From NCBI GenBank assembly GCA_030583865.1, contig CP129479.1:1412744-1476743 (forward strand): a stretch of DNA of 64,000 nucleotides. The letters run 5' to 3'. This document shows positions 1-7,506 of this stretch, one piece after another. Position 1 is the first letter of the stretch, and each line of letters begins with the position of its first letter. The position numbers were made by a program, and so were the translations under genes. The stretch comes from Thermodesulfobacteriota bacterium. Its GTDB lineage: Bacteria; Desulfobacterota; GWC2-55-46. Below the pieces are notes generated by a model that worked only from the letters and a program-made list of their open reading frames with translations, was not told the DNA's origin and did no database searches.

Positions 1-276
1 GAAGGTCCTGTCGCCGTGGAGCTCGATGAAGTCCTCGAAGACGTTCTGGATGTAGTCGAGCGTATACGGCCTGTAAGGGTGCCTCGCCACCTGCGTTATC
101 TGCTGCGGCGAGAGCTTGCCGTACAGCTCCTTTAACAGGGCCTTGGTCTTCTTTTCGAGCTTGGCTATGTCCTCGGACGAGCGGGCGTTGCCGGAAGCCT
201 CGAAGGCCCTGAGCTCGTCTATCTTCTTTTCGAGCTCCTCAACGGGCTTTTCAAATTCAAGCCAGTGCCTGTACAT
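1..276 (-). CDS. accA: Acetyl-CoA carboxylase carboxyltransferase alpha subunit (N-terminal part)
   Basis: This is the first 92 residues of AccA; the gene runs off the left edge. AccA pairs with AccD to transfer the carboxyl group from biotin to acetyl-CoA, the first committed step of fatty acid synthesis, in the cytoplasm. The visible part shows the family's N-terminal helical start (MYRHWLEFEKPVEELEKK) and the conserved stretch QVARHPYRPYTLDYI followed by FIELHGDRTF. The ATG at 276 is the only good start, with AGGAG about 14 nt upstream. It lies 29 nt after dnaE on the same strand, the dnaE-accA order known from many Gram-negative bacteria, so co-transcription is likely. The catalytic part is outside the window. 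Confidence 0.93.
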   Translation of the reverse strand, partial: MYRHWLEFEKPVEELEKKIDELRAFEASGNARSSEDIAKLEKKTKALLKELYGKLSPQQITQVARHPYRPYTLDYIQNVFEDFIELHGDRTF

Positions 277-305
277 GGTCTTGGCCCAGTCTCCTTTCCG
301 CGCTA

Positions 306-3300
306 CTATATTATTTTTACCTCGGCCCCGTCTATAAGTTCCTTTATCCTCGAAATGGCGGGGCCGAGCGGGCTCAGTTTCAACTGCTCGTTCACCCCGA
401 TTATCACCTCTCCGTTGTCCGCGTACACGAGGTGGAGTATGACCTGCGAGGTGCCGGGGTTCTCCTGTATTATCTTCTTAAGCCCGTTGAGCTTCTCTCC
501 GGACAAAACGTCCGCGGGCGCGTGTATGTGCGTGTTCCTGGCCTTCAATTTCTTCTCCATTGCCGTCGCGTCCTCGATGGAGGAGATATCCGAGGCTATG
601 AGCTTCATCTCGTCCTCTTCCTTGTCGAGCCTGCCCGTCACGATGAGGGGTGAGCCGCCTGAGATGACCTCTTTCGATTTCCTGTAGAGGTCCGAGAATA
701 TGACCGTCTCGACCGAGCCGGTAAGGTCCTCTATCCGGGCGAACGCCATGCGGTCGCCCTTCTTTGTCGTTATCTCCTTCATCTCGGCTATTATGCCGCC
801 GACCGTGACCTCGTCCTCGTTGTTTTTCTCGGAAAGGGTCTCTATGGGCAGGGCGTAGAGGGCGAGCTCGCGCCTGTACCCGGCGAGCGGGTGCGACGAG
901 AAGAAAAAGCCCAGGGTCTCCTTTTCGTAGGCAAGGAGCTCCTTGTTCCCCCACTCTTCCATGTTAGTCGAGCCTGGCGCCGCCCTTGCCGGAGAGGGCG
1001 CGCCGCCGCCCATCGCGTCGAAAAGTGACGACTGCCCCTGCTCCCTGTCGCGCTGCATCGACTGCGCCGCGTCCATCGCGGAGTCGAGCCCTGCCGCGAG
1101 AGCGGCCCTCTTCTCGCCGGTAAAGTCGAAGGCGCCGCATTTTATGAGGCTCTCGACCACTTTCTTGTTCACCTTCCTCGAATCGACCCTGGAGAGGAAA
1201 TCGATGAAAGACGTGAACTTCTCATCCTCCCTGACCCTCATTATCTCTTCAATCGCGGACGCGCCGACGTTCTTTATCGCCGCGAGGCCGAACCTTATCC
1301 TGCTGCCTGAGACCGTGAACTCCATCGAGCTCTCGTTCAGGTCGGGCGGGGCCACGGCTATACCGATTTCCTTGCACTCGTTTATGTATTTCACGACCTG
1401 GTCGGTATTGCCCATGTCAGAGCCCAGGAGCGCGGCCATGAACTCGACCGTGTAATGGGCCTTGAGATACGCCGTCTGGTAGGCTATGAGGGCGTAGGCC
1501 GCGCTGTGGCTCTTGTTGAAGCCGTAGCCCGCGAACTTGGCCATGAGGTCGAAAATCTTCTCGGCCTTCTTCTGGTCTATCTTCTTTTTGATCGAGCCGT
1601 CGAGGAACTTCTTCCTCTGGTCGAGCATCTCTTCCGGGAGCTTCTTGCCCATGGCTTTCCGGAGGACGTCCGCGTCCCCCGGCGTGTAGCCGGCGAGCAC
1701 CTTGGCTATCTCCATGACCTGCTCCTGGTAGACCATGACGCCGTAGGTGTTCTCGAGTATGCCCTTTAGTTCCGGCACCTCGTAGACGATTGCCGTCCTC
1801 TTGTGCTTCCTGTTGATGAAGTCGTCGACCATGCCGCTCTGAAGCGGGCCCGGCCTGTAGAGGGCGACCGCGGCGACCATGTCCTCGAAGGTCGTGGGCT
1901 TCAACTTCCTCAGAAGCTCCTTCATGCCGGAGCTTTCAAGCTGGAAGATGCCGTTGGAATTTCCGCTTGCCACGAGCTCGTAGGTCTTTGAATCGCCGAG
2001 GGGCAGGTTTTCGATGTCGATGTCCACGCCCCTGTTGGATTTCACGAGCTTTATGGTCTTGTCTATGACGGTAAGGGTCTTGAGGCCCAGGAAGTCGAAC
2101 TTAACCAGACCGACCTTCTCGACGTCCTTCATCGTGAACTGCGTCGTTACCGAGTCGTCCTTCTGCTGCTTGTAGAGGGGCATGTACTCGTCAAGCGGCC
2201 TGTTCGATATGACAACGCCCGCGGCGTGGGTCGAGGCGTGGCGCGGGAGGCCCTCAAGGGCGACGGCCGTATCAAGGAGGTCCTTTATCTTCGGGTCCTT
2301 CTCATATAGCTCCTTGAGCCGCGGCTCCTGCGATACCGCCTCCTGTATGGTGATGTTCAGGGTGTTCGGGACGAGCTTGGCGATCTTGTCCACGTCGCCG
2401 TAGGGCATGTCAAGTGCCCTTCCAACGTCCCTTATGCAGGCCTTGGCCTTCATCTGGCCGAAGGTTATTATCTGGGTGACCTTGTCCGCCCCGTACTTCT
2501 CGGTTACGTACTTTATGACCTCGTCCCTTCTTTCGAAGCAGAAGTCGATGTCGATATCGGGGAGAGATATCCTGTCCGGGTTGAGGAACCTCTCGAAGAG
2601 CAGGTTGTATTTTATGGGGTCGAGGTTGGTTATTCCGAGCGACCACGCGACAAGGCTCCCTGCCGCCGAGCCCCTGCCCGGGCCGACCGGTATGTCCCTG
2701 CTCTTCGCGTAGTCGATGAAGTCGGTGACTATGAGGAAGTAGCCCGGGAAGCCCATGCCCTTTATGACCTTTAGCTCCTTCTCAAGGCGGTCGTAATACT
2801 GCCATTTGACGGGCTCCACGTCGGCGCCCAGCTTCCGCATGGCGTCCAGCCTCTTTTCAAGCCCTGCCCTGGCCCTCGCGTCTATCATCGAATCGAGCGT
2901 CTCGCCCTCGGGCACCGGGAACTCGGGCAGGTGGTTCTTCCCGAGCGTGAGCTCGAAGTTGCACCGCTCGGCTATCTCGATAGTGTTCGCGATGGCCTCT
3001 GGCGTGTCCTTGAATGCCTCGTTCATCTCCTCCGGGGACTTCACATAGAACTCGTCGGTAGAGAAGCGCATCCGGTTCGGCGCGTTCACGGTGGTGCCGG
3101 TCTGTATGCATAGGAGGACGTCATGGACCCTGGAGTCCTCTTTCCTCAGGTAATGGCAGTCGTTCGTCGCGACGAGCGGTATCTCGAGCTTTTTACCGAG
3201 CGCAATAAGCTCGCGGTTCACCCTCTCCTGCTCGTCTATCCCGTTATGCTGTATCTCCAGGTAAAAGCGCCTGTCCGGGAACATGGCCTTGTATTCCGAG

Positions 3301-3782
3301 GCCGCCTTTTCAGCGGCCTCCTTCTGGCCTATGGAGATGTTATAGGCGACCTCGCCGTGCAGGCAGGCGCTCAGGGCTATGAGCCCCTCGCTATGCTCAC
3401 GGAGAAGCTCCTTGTCCACCCTCGGCTTGTAATAGAAACCTTCGATGTATGCCCTGGAGAGGAGCTTGCAGAGGTTCTGGTAGCCCTTGAGGTTCTTGAC
3501 CAGCAATACCAGATGGAAGGCATACTCGCCCTTTATGGCCGTCTTCTCAAGGCGGCTCCCGGGCGCGACATAGAGCTCGCAGCCGATTATGGGCTTTACG
3601 CCCTTCTGCATGGCCTTCTGGTAGAACTCGACGGCCCCGAAGAGGTTGCCGTGGTCCGTGACCGCGACCGCGGGCATCCTCTGCTCCTTTGCGAGCGCTA
3701 TGAGGGCCTCTGGCCTTATGGCTCCGTCAAGGAGACTGTACTGGGTATGAAGGTGGAGGTGTACGAAATTGGCGTGGTGCAT
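306..3782 (-). CDS. dnaE: DNA polymerase III alpha subunit
   Basis: Replicative polymerase catalytic subunit, 1158 aa, the normal DnaE1 length. In order: an N-terminal PHP domain (HLHLH at residues 8-12 and TDHGN near 42-46), the polymerase core with GPGRGSAAGS near 367 and the catalytic PDIDIDF at 408-414, a further acidic site in KFDFLGL, the helix-hairpin-helix region, a QSSLF clamp-binding-type motif in the C-terminal third, and a C-terminal OB fold (VTVGGIIAEMKEITTKKGDR). Metal-binding residues look intact. The ATG at 3782 is preceded by no clear Shine-Dalgarno sequence, but the start MHHANFVHLHLHTQYSLLDG agrees with the family. It is divergent from the epimerase gene and followed closely by accA. 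Confidence 0.97.
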   Translation of the reverse strand: MHHANFVHLHLHTQYSLLDGAIRPEALIALAKEQRMPAVAVTDHGNLFGAVEFYQKAMQKGVKPIIGCELYVAPGSRLEKTAIKGEYAFHLVLLVKNLKGYQNLCKLLSRAYIEGFYYKPRVDKELLREHSEGLIALSACLHGEVAYNISIGQKEAAEKAASEYKAMFPDRRFYLEIQHNGIDEQERVNRELIALGKKLEIPLVATNDCHYLRKEDSRVHDVLLCIQTGTTVNAPNRMRFSTDEFYVKSPEEMNEAFKDTPEAIANTIEIAERCNFELTLGKNHLPEFPVPEGETLDSMIDARARAGLEKRLDAMRKLGADVEPVKWQYYDRLEKELKVIKGMGFPGYFLIVTDFIDYAKSRDIPVGPGRGSAAGSLVAWSLGITNLDPIKYNLLFERFLNPDRISLPDIDIDFCFERRDEVIKYVTEKYGADKVTQIITFGQMKAKACIRDVGRALDMPYGDVDKIAKLVPNTLNITIQEAVSQEPRLKELYEKDPKIKDLLDTAVALEGLPRHASTHAAGVVISNRPLDEYMPLYKQQKDDSVTTQFTMKDVEKVGLVKFDFLGLKTLTVIDKTIKLVKSNRGVDIDIENLPLGDSKTYELVASGNSNGIFQLESSGMKELLRKLKPTTFEDMVAAVALYRPGPLQSGMVDDFINRKHKRTAIVYEVPELKGILENTYGVMVYQEQVMEIAKVLAGYTPGDADVLRKAMGKKLPEEMLDQRKKFLDGSIKKKIDQKKAEKIFDLMAKFAGYGFNKSHSAAYALIAYQTAYLKAHYTVEFMAALLGSDMGNTDQVVKYINECKEIGIAVAPPDLNESSMEFTVSGSRIRFGLAAIKNVGASAIEEIMRVREDEKFTSFIDFLSRVDSRKVNKKVVESLIKCGAFDFTGEKRAALAAGLDSAMDAAQSMQRDREQGQSSLFDAMGGGAPSPARAAPGSTNMEEWGNKELLAYEKETLGFFFSSHPLAGYRRELALYALPIETLSEKNNEDEVTVGGIIAEMKEITTKKGDRMAFARIEDLTGSVETVIFSDLYRKSKEVISGGSPLIVTGRLDKEEDEMKLIASDISSIEDATAMEKKLKARNTHIHAPADVLSGEKLNGLKKIIQENPGTSQVILHLVYADNGEVIIGVNEQLKLSPLGPAISRIKELIDGAEVKII

Positions 3783-3953
3783 AGGGAGGAAAGATTACCA
3801 TATTTCAAGGGGTTTTGGTAGGGTTTTTAAAACCGTTCCCGCAGGCGCGGCCCTACACGGCCCGATTGCGCATGCGGCAAGTTCTGCTAACCTTTTCAAT
3901 ATAGACAAATATCATGCAAAGGACATGATTTCGAGATCCAAGGGTCATGCATA

Positions 3954-5006
3954 ATGAAAAAGAAACTCCTGGTTACAGGTTCGAGCGGCCTTATCGGGAG
4001 CGCGGTCGTCGAGCGCTTCTCCGAGGAGGGCTGGGACGTGGCCGGCATAGACAACAACATGAGGGCCGATTTTTTCGGCCCTGCCGGGGACACGCGCTGG
4101 AACCGGGCAAGGCTTGAGGAGCGATACCCGCGGTTCAGGCACATCGAGGCTGACATAAGGGACAGGCAAGCGATGATTAAGGCGATTGGCGACATCAGGC
4201 CCTCCGCCATAGTCCATGCCGCGGCCCAGCCGAGCCATGACCTGGCGGCGTCAAGGCCGTTTGACGACTTCGACGTGAACGCCGGAGGGACTCTCAACCT
4301 ACTCGAGGCGGCAAGGCTCGCCTGCCCCGAATCCCCTTTCGTACACCTCTCGACCAACAAGGTCTACGGTGACGCCCCCAATGAGCTGCCCCTTGTGGAG
4401 AAGGAAGCGAGATACGACTACGCGGACCCGGCGTTCGAAAACGGCATCCCGGAAGGCATGAGGATAGACCGGTCGAAGCACTCGCTATTCGGCGCGTCCA
4501 AGGCCGCCGCCGACCTGATGGTGCAGGAGTACGGCAGGTACTTCGGGATGCCGACGGCCTGTTTGAGGGGCGGGTGCCTTACCGGCCCAAACCACTCCGG
4601 TGTGGAGCTCCACGGGTTTCTGAGCTATCTCGTCAAGTGCAATCTGGAGAGAAAAAAATACAAGGTCTACGGGTATAAGGGGAAGCAGGTCCGCGACAAT
4701 ATCCACTCGGAGGACGTGGTCGGGTTCATCATGCGGTTCCTCGGGGCTCCGAGAGCAGCCGAGGTCTATAACCTGGGCGGCGGGAGGGGGAATTCCGTAT
4801 CCATACTCGAAGCCTTCAGCCTCGTGGAGTCGATTTCAGGTATACCGATGGAATGGGAATATTCCGAGGAGAACCGCTCAGGCGACCATATCTGCTACAT
4901 CTCGGACCTGTCGAAGGCAAAGGCGCACTACCCGGGCTGGGAGGTCACAAGGGAACTTAAGGCGATATTCATTGAAATAGCCGAAGCCTGGGCATGGCGG
5001 GCTTGA
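3954..5006 (+). CDS. NAD-dependent epimerase, CDP-paratose 2-epimerase-like (extended SDR)
   Basis: Extended short-chain dehydrogenase/reductase of 350 aa acting on a nucleotide sugar. The N-terminal NAD-binding motif GSSGLIG (residues 9-15) begins the Rossmann fold, and [10 protein letters not shown] (131-140) carries the catalytic Ser/Thr region. The usual YxxxK reads FGASK (179-183), so Phe replaces the catalytic Tyr while Lys183 is kept. The sequences [16 protein letters not shown] and [13 protein letters not shown] are typical of the CDP-paratose/CDP-tyvelose epimerase branch. Substrate cannot be read from sequence. It is divergent from dnaE (171 bp between) and convergent with a GT-C glycosyltransferase 15 bp downstream, which suggests a role in surface polysaccharide. 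The start is the ATG at 3954. Confidence 0.82.
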   Translation: MKKKLLVTGSSGLIGSAVVERFSEEGWDVAGIDNNMRADFFGPAGDTRWNRARLEERYPRFRHIEADIRDRQAMIKAIGDIRPSAIVHAAAQPSHDLAASRPFDDFDVNAGGTLNLLEAARLACPESPFVHLSTNKVYGDAPNELPLVEKEARYDYADPAFENGIPEGMRIDRSKHSLFGASKAAADLMVQEYGRYFGMPTACLRGGCLTGPNHSGVELHGFLSYLVKCNLERKKYKVYGYKGKQVRDNIHSEDVVGFIMRFLGAPRAAEVYNLGGGRGNSVSILEAFSLVESISGIPMEWEYSEENRSGDHICYISDLSKAKAHYPGWEVTRELKAIFIEIAEAWAWRA

Positions 5007-5021
5007 AAGAATACAGGACGG

Positions 5022-6665
5022 TCAGGAAATTCTTTTCAGCACGTATACCGCCTGGCCCTGGAAATCTTTGGCGGAATAGTCCACGTTCGTAAACCTGCTC
5101 CAGTAGTACTGCGGCCCGCCCCGCTTTATCTCGACTACACCCTCAAGGCTGTAGCCGCTGAGATCGAACCTTGAAAACCAGTCTGCTATTTTAGGCATAC
5201 TCTCATTGGTAATCCCCCAGGAGACCGGTATATTGACGTAGACGAGAAAGAGCGGCTTGCCTTCCGCGATGTCATTCCTTAACTCCATTTCCATCGTACT
5301 CGAATAAGCGTGACCCTCTACGATCGGATACATGTAGATATACCCTGTTGCTGAAAGCCTGTTCGAGAGGAAATATATCTGCGGCTCGGAGCCAAGGACT
5401 GCTACCCTGTCATCCGGACCCGAATTCTCTCTTATATATCTGGCTATCCCTACGGATTCCGGGAAAGGGTTTGCGCCGTAAATAATCCTCGATATCTCAT
5501 CGGGCGACGAAAAAAAGAGCAAGGTCCTCTCCTTGTACAGCGGATACGCCAGGACGAGGAGGAAAACGCACGCCAGGGCCCATCCGGCGCGCCTTAACCC
5601 GTATCTTTCCAGAACTCCCTTCACGCGCGAGACCGCCGCTCCGAAAAAGAGAGCGGCTGCCGGAAGTACGAGTATGAAATAATGCGACCTGAAATAAAGA
5701 CCCGGCAATATCGAGATGGCTGAAATAACGAGGAAGGACCAGAAAAAGATGCGCGCGGAGCGCGCGCTCTCTCCATGAGGCGGAAAGAACAGTCCCGCTC
5801 CGGCAATGGCCAGCAGTGGCAATGCGGAGTCCTTCATAAGAGAGAAGGCATCTCCCAGGTTCGAAAGGCCGTCGGAGAGGCTTATTAACGAAACGTACTT
5901 GGAAGCATATGAAAAAGTCCAGAAGAAGAACTTATCGAAAACCCCCCACAGCATGAAGACCAGGCAGGTCAGGCCGAATGGCAGGCCAGCTCCGGCGACG
6001 AAGAGAAATGTTCGGGATAATCTCTTGCCGAAGGGGTATGCGTGGGTACGCAGCAAAAAGGCTGACAGGTATACGACGGGCAGCCCCATGAAAAAGACCG
6101 CGTGCTGCTTCATCAGGAAAGCAACGCCGAAAAAAAGGCCGCAGAGGAAGAAAAAGAACGCCTTGCCGGCCTCCATGCTTTTGAAAAGGAAGAGCGCGCC
6201 GGCGACGATGAAGAGGACGGCGAAATGCTCGGCATTTGCGGAAAGGCCGAGAAAAGCGGAGTTCATGGAGAGTATCGAGAAAAAGGCGCTGGAAAAAGCG
6301 CTCGGGAGCGGCTCCAAAAACTTTCTGGCGAGGAGGAATACTAGCACGGACGTCAACGCGTTCAAAAGCGTAAGACCGAGATGGATGGCCTCGGTGCTCT
6401 GACCGAAAGCGAGCATGAAGATGGCGTATGCTCCGAAAACGCCAGGCAGCTTCATCGTGTGCATGTGCTCGTATGGGGGGATGCCGTTAAGCAGGAGCTG
6501 CGCAGCGTAAGCGTATTCGCCCTCGTCCCGCTCAAGCGGGACATCGAGAAGGTGTATCCTTATGGAGGCGCAGACGATAGAGACGGCTATGACTATCAAC
6601 CACGCCATGTACTGGCGCGCTCCGGCAGCCCCGTCTCCGGCAGGGTTATTTGTGGCTAAGCTCAT
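5022..6665 (-). CDS. GT-C family membrane glycosyltransferase (GT39/ArnT-like)
   Basis: Polytopic inner-membrane protein of 547 aa. An N-terminal transmembrane helix is followed by a first periplasmic loop with the acidic motif PLERDEGEYAYAAQ, characteristic of PMT_2/ArnT-type enzymes that use polyprenyl-phosphate sugars. About ten further hydrophobic segments follow, and the C-terminal part (after about residue 400) is soluble and probably periplasmic. Acceptor and sugar donor cannot be assigned. Upstream on the same strand is the DtxR-like gene, which ends 17 nt after this start region only in the sense of gene order; no functional link is evident. The ATG at 6665 has a weak GAAGAG directly upstream; the internal ATG at MAWLIVIAV is an alternative. 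Confidence 0.78.
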   Translation of the reverse strand: MSLATNNPAGDGAAGARQYMAWLIVIAVSIVCASIRIHLLDVPLERDEGEYAYAAQLLLNGIPPYEHMHTMKLPGVFGAYAIFMLAFGQSTEAIHLGLTLLNALTSVLVFLLARKFLEPLPSAFSSAFFSILSMNSAFLGLSANAEHFAVLFIVAGALFLFKSMEAGKAFFFFLCGLFFGVAFLMKQHAVFFMGLPVVYLSAFLLRTHAYPFGKRLSRTFLFVAGAGLPFGLTCLVFMLWGVFDKFFFWTFSYASKYVSLISLSDGLSNLGDAFSLMKDSALPLLAIAGAGLFFPPHGESARSARIFFWSFLVISAISILPGLYFRSHYFILVLPAAALFFGAAVSRVKGVLERYGLRRAGWALACVFLLVLAYPLYKERTLLFFSSPDEISRIIYGANPFPESVGIARYIRENSGPDDRVAVLGSEPQIYFLSNRLSATGYIYMYPIVEGHAYSSTMEMELRNDIAEGKPLFLVYVNIPVSWGITNESMPKIADWFSRFDLSGYSLEGVVEIKRGGPQYYWSRFTNVDYSAKDFQGQAVYVLKRIS

Positions 6666-6682
6666 CTCTTCAATCCGTAAAG

Positions 6683-7342
6683 CTACTCGAGCTTCCTTAC
6701 GTATATCTCCTTTATTATCTCCGGGTCGAGGGCAAGGGTCGTCTCGCCAAGCTGGATGACGAAGGCGGGCCTTTTCTGGTGCACCCTTATGGTGCTCCCC
6801 GGGACGATGCCGAGGGAACCGAGCTTGTCAAGCCTTACGTGCGAGTTGGAGGCGATGAATATGATCCTGCCGGTGTCGCCCACTTCAAGGACGTTAAGCT
6901 GCTGCACTATGGGCTTCAATTCGTCCTTCGTTTTTTTACAGCACGCGCCCCTGGGGATCGGGAGGCCGTGGGGGCAGGTCGGCGGGTGCCCCAGGAGGGT
7001 GCAGATGGAGTCCGTCACCTCGGGCGAGAGGGTGTGCTCGAATGAGCAGGCGTTCTGCTCGAGGTTCTCCTCATCCATTGCCAGCACTTCGGTAAGGAGC
7101 CTTTCAGCGAGCCTGTGGCGGCGTATGGCGGCCTCCGCGAGCCTCTCACCCGCAGGCGTAAGCGTGATGGTGTCTCCGGCAATGGTAACGAGCCCGTCCA
7201 TCATCATGCGTTCGATGGTGGCGGTGTCGGCCTCCTCGGCCACCTCCTTGATCCCCATGAGCTGCTCAACCGAGCTCGAGCCAAGCTCCCTCTGGGACCA
7301 TATGAACTCGAGGACCTCGTCGACTGCCTTGTCATTTGCCAT
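6683..7342 (-). CDS. DtxR/MntR-type metal-dependent repressor with C-terminal FeoA domain
   Basis: Predicted cytoplasmic iron- or manganese-responsive regulator, 219 aa. Residues 1-60 form a winged helix (VDEVLEFIWSQRE..EEADTATIERMMMDGLVTI). The dimerisation/metal region follows (RRHRLAERLLTEVLAM, CSFEHTLSPEVTDSICTLLG), with Cys/His/Glu positions typical of DtxR ligands. The last ~75 residues (EVGDTGRIIFIAS..HVRLDKLGSLGIVPGS) are a FeoA/SH3-like domain. The cluster has no separate feoA, so this may serve both roles; that is inference. The ATG at 7342 is chosen because GGTGGAAG precedes it; an upstream in-frame start would be encoded by repeat A1. It lies downstream of feoB and fur on the same strand. 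Confidence 0.85.
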   Translation of the reverse strand: MANDKAVDEVLEFIWSQRELGSSSVEQLMGIKEVAEEADTATIERMMMDGLVTIAGDTITLTPAGERLAEAAIRRHRLAERLLTEVLAMDEENLEQNACSFEHTLSPEVTDSICTLLGHPPTCPHGLPIPRGACCKKTKDELKPIVQQLNVLEVGDTGRIIFIASNSHVRLDKLGSLGIVPGSTIRVHQKRPAFVIQLGETTLALDPEIIKEIYVRKLE

Positions 7343-7355
7343 GTTCTTCCACCTG

Positions 7356-7478
7356 GCAGGCTGCTGAAAAAACCCAATCTGCGTCGTCGTCTCAAAATTC
7401 GTCATTGCAGCGTACCTTAAAAGTACGCCTCATTCCTCATTTTGCGACTCCTTGCATCTTGAGCTTTGAGCAGCCTGC
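7356..7478 (-). repeat. Intergenic repeat family A, copy 1
   Basis: About 123 bp between feoB and the DtxR-like gene. The ends are inverted: GCAGGCTGCTGAAAAA at the low-coordinate end and GAGCAGCCTGC at the other. Read on the minus strand it contains GAGGAATGAGGCGTACTTTT and then GGTACGC, a short central palindrome, and later GACGACGCAGAT. The same blocks recur in copies 2 and 3 (45823 and 47279). It encodes no protein. It ends 14 bp before the start of the DtxR-like gene. Confidence 0.8.
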
Positions 7479-7506
7479 ATATGATTTTGAGTTCTTCAAC
7501 GCCCTG

